In this document: positions 62,042 to 64,000 of the stretch, in pieces | How the letters are laid out: each line of letters starts with the position of its first letter | Numbering within the stretch: position 1 is the first letter of the stretch | NCBI GenBank assembly: GCA_023630585.1 | Contig: CM042547.1 | Coordinates: 1,238,450-1,302,449 of the forward strand | Reading direction: 5' to 3' | DNA length: 64,000 nucleotides | Origin: Cranoglanis bouderius | Taxonomy: Eukaryota > Chordata > Actinopteri > Siluriformes > Cranoglanididae | Notes under the pieces: generated by a model | What the model was told of the DNA's origin: nothing | The model's database searches: none | Seen by the model: the letters and a program-made list of their open reading frames with translations, nothing else | Translations under genes and position numbers: made by a program

Positions 62042-63227
62042 CAGTAGTGCTTGAAAGTTTGTGAACCCTTTAGAATTTTCTGTATTTCTGCATAAATGTG
62101 ACCTAAAACATCATCAGATTTTCACACAGGTCCTAAAAGTAGACAACAAGAACCCAATTAAACAAATGAGACAAAAATATTATACTTGCTCATTTATTTA
62201 TTGAGGAAAATGATCCAATATTACATATCTGTGAATTGCAAAAGTATGTGAACCTCTAGGATTAGCAGTTTAATTTGAAGGTGAAATTAGAGTCAGGTGT
62301 TTTCAATCAATGCAATGACAATCAGGTGTGAGTGAGCGCCCTGTTTTTATTTAAAGAACAGGGATCTATCAGAGTCTGATCTTCACAACATGTTTGTGGA
62401 AGTGTATCATGCCATGAACAAAAGAGATTTCTGAGGACCTCAGAGAAAGGGTTGTTGATGCTCATCAGGCTGGAAAAGGTTACAAAACCATCTCTAAAGA
62501 TTTTGGATTCCACCAGTCCACAGTCAGACAGATTGTGTACAAATGGAGGAAACTCAAGACCATTGTTAACCTCCCCAGGAGTGGAGACCAACAAAGATCA
62601 CTCCAAGAGCAAATGTGTAATAGTTCACGAGGTCACAAAGGAACCCAGGGTAACTTCTAATCAACTAAAGGCCTCTCTGCAAGGAGAAAGCCACTGCTCT
62701 CCAAAAACAACATTGCTGCCTGTCTACAGTTTACTAAAGTTCACGCTGACAAGCCAGAAGGCTCTTAGAAAAATGTTTTGTGGATGGATGAGACCAGACT
62801 TTTTTAGTTTAAATGAGAAGCGTTATGTTTGGAGAAAGGAAAACACTGCATTCCAGCATAAGAACCTTATTTCATCTGTGAAACATGGTGGTGGTAGTGT
62901 CATGGTCTGGGCCTGTTTTGCTGCATCTGGGGCAGGACGACTTGCTATCATTGATGAAACAATGACTTCTGAATTATACCAACGAATTCTACAGGAAAAT
63001 GTCAGGACATCTGTCTGTGAACTGAATCTGAAGAGAAAGTGGGTCATGCAGCAAGACAACGACCCTAAGCACACGAGTTGTTCTATCAAAGAATGGGTAA
63101 AAAAGAACAAAGTTAATGTTTTGGAATGGACAAGTCAAAGTCCTGACCTTAATCCTATAGAAATGTTGTGGAAGGACCTGAAGTAATTCTAAATTCTAAA
63201 GGGTTCACAAACTTTCAAGCACCACTG
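62042..63227 (+). mobile_element. Tc1-like transposon, transposase deleted and frameshifted
   Basis: TA-flanked; CAGTAGTGCTTGAAAGTTTG at left pairs with the inverse CAAACTTTCAAGCACCACTG at right. A 244-codon open stretch (62452-63186) holds an altered N-terminal half, then KHGGGSVMVWACFAASGAG, MQQDNDPKHTS and SPDLNPIEMLWKDLK. Family transposases are about 340 residues, so roughly 100 are missing. The first catalytic Asp motif (DET) is in another frame. Confidence 0.87.
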
Positions 63228-63232
63228 TATGT

Positions 63233-64000
63233 ACTAGCGTTGTAAAACATCACCACTGGCATTTATCAACAACAGGCAAGACCGATATCTTTCAGACATT
63301 ATATGCCATATAAATGTGTTAGCTTAATCACACGCGTTTCTGTCATTGTACTTCAAGCAGGATCATAGGCTACTGTAGCTAGTTTTAAAAATCATTAAAC
63401 ACTTAAAAGTTATTAGACAAACATCAAATAAAGTTAAAAATCACTAACATAAGTAATTAACTGAGAGCCACAACAACGATAACAAGCTACTTACATTTGT
63501 AGACGAAGTTGGCTGAGAGTTCGTCCGCCATTTTTTTCGAGCTGAGAGGCTTCAGAAAATATGATGTCATTTCCAGTAAGGGAACATAGTGGGCATCGAT
63601 GCTCCTTGGATTTTGCGGTGCATTGTGGTATTTTTTAGGGCGCAAACGTTCCAGTGGACTAGGAAGATTTCGTGATTGAGACAGCCCTTAAAATGGCCGA
63701 CTCCCTGATCAGTGCCCTGACTACTGAGTACTGGTTGAGACATACCCATTCCCTTTCCTGACAATCTTATCCAACATTCTCTCGCTCTTACTTGACCTTC
63801 TTTTATTCACAGCTCAGTAGATGCGAGCGAAGAAGTTTATCCTGCTGCAGTACACCAAGAGGTGTGATACACCTCCATCATTCCTTAACCCAGACCTATT
63901 TTCTACTTCACACTCAATCTACCATCTAAATACCTCACATCCTCTGTGCATGCTTTCTTCGTTCTTTTCCCACAAACTGCGTGCCACAATTGCGTGTACG
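63233..64000. other. Right-edge intron sequence
   Basis: Apart from the possible exon at 63489, the stretch holds MITE-like GGGAACATAGTGGGCATCG and ACTACTGAGTACTGG motifs and no kinase exon. Confidence 0.45.
63489..63532 (-). CDS. Possible first coding exon of an unidentified gene
   Basis: On the minus strand, AAAAAAATGG starts MADELSANFVYK and then a GTAAGT donor. The start context is good but the family is not recognised. It would end in phase 1, so it cannot join the cdc42bpa kinase exon in frame. It may be the first exon of a transposon gene. Confidence 0.25.

Noticed and set aside
62452..63186. 244-codon frame as a working transposase
   Set aside because: It lacks about 100 residues and the first catalytic Asp is out of frame.

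Overview
The window is nuclear DNA from a ray-finned fish, judged from the proteins and the repeats. It holds parts of two vertebrate genes with many introns. The introns carry CA/TG, GA/CT and AT microsatellites, many Tc1/mariner-like transposons, MITEs and short fish-type dispersed repeats. The abundance of Tc1-like copies would suit a catfish or related otophysan, but that is a weak inference.

Plus strand, 1418-7234: the 3' five coding exons of a Frizzled receptor, identified as fzd3 by its CRD end, seven-helix core, KTxxxW motif and distinctive C-terminal tail. The signal peptide and first CRD exon lie left of the window. Its 3' UTR and a short convergent intergenic stretch follow (7235 to about 9250).

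Minus strand, 60635 down to 9942: 35 coding exons of an MRCK-type kinase, cdc42bpa (MRCK alpha), from the middle of the kinase domain to the stop codon. All exon phases match, and the joined exons total 4878 nt (1625 codons plus stop). Domain order is kinase lobe, AGC tail, long coiled coil, C1, PH, CNH, CRIB, Ser-rich tail. The N-terminal exons lie right of the window. An extra 75-nt open, phase-symmetric exon candidate lies at 11993-12067. The two genes are convergent (tail to tail).

Repeats: two related Tc1-like copies at 26932-28119 and 55384-56971; others at 29038-30396, 43837-44952, 49193-50634, 56974-58365 and 62042-63227; remnants near 13005, 14981, 15513, 32000, 41995 and 47756. There are several foldback elements, a probable solo LTR, a Harbinger-like MITE with a TTA target duplication, a tRNA-like SINE, and pieces of common fish repeats. 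The 13.9-kb intron inside the kinase HRD motif (46587-60486) is the main transposon sink.

Functionally both genes belong to cell polarity and cytoskeleton control: Fzd3 is a planar-polarity and axon-guidance Wnt receptor, and MRCK alpha is a Cdc42 effector that drives actomyosin contraction. No RNA gene, CRISPR array or intact mobile-element gene was found. The least expected signals are a (UG)/(CA) complementary pair bracketing one cdc42bpa exon, other microsatellites abutting splice sites, the unannotated-looking cassette exon, an expanded 12-residue repeat in the Fzd3 tail, and nested or back-to-back transposons.
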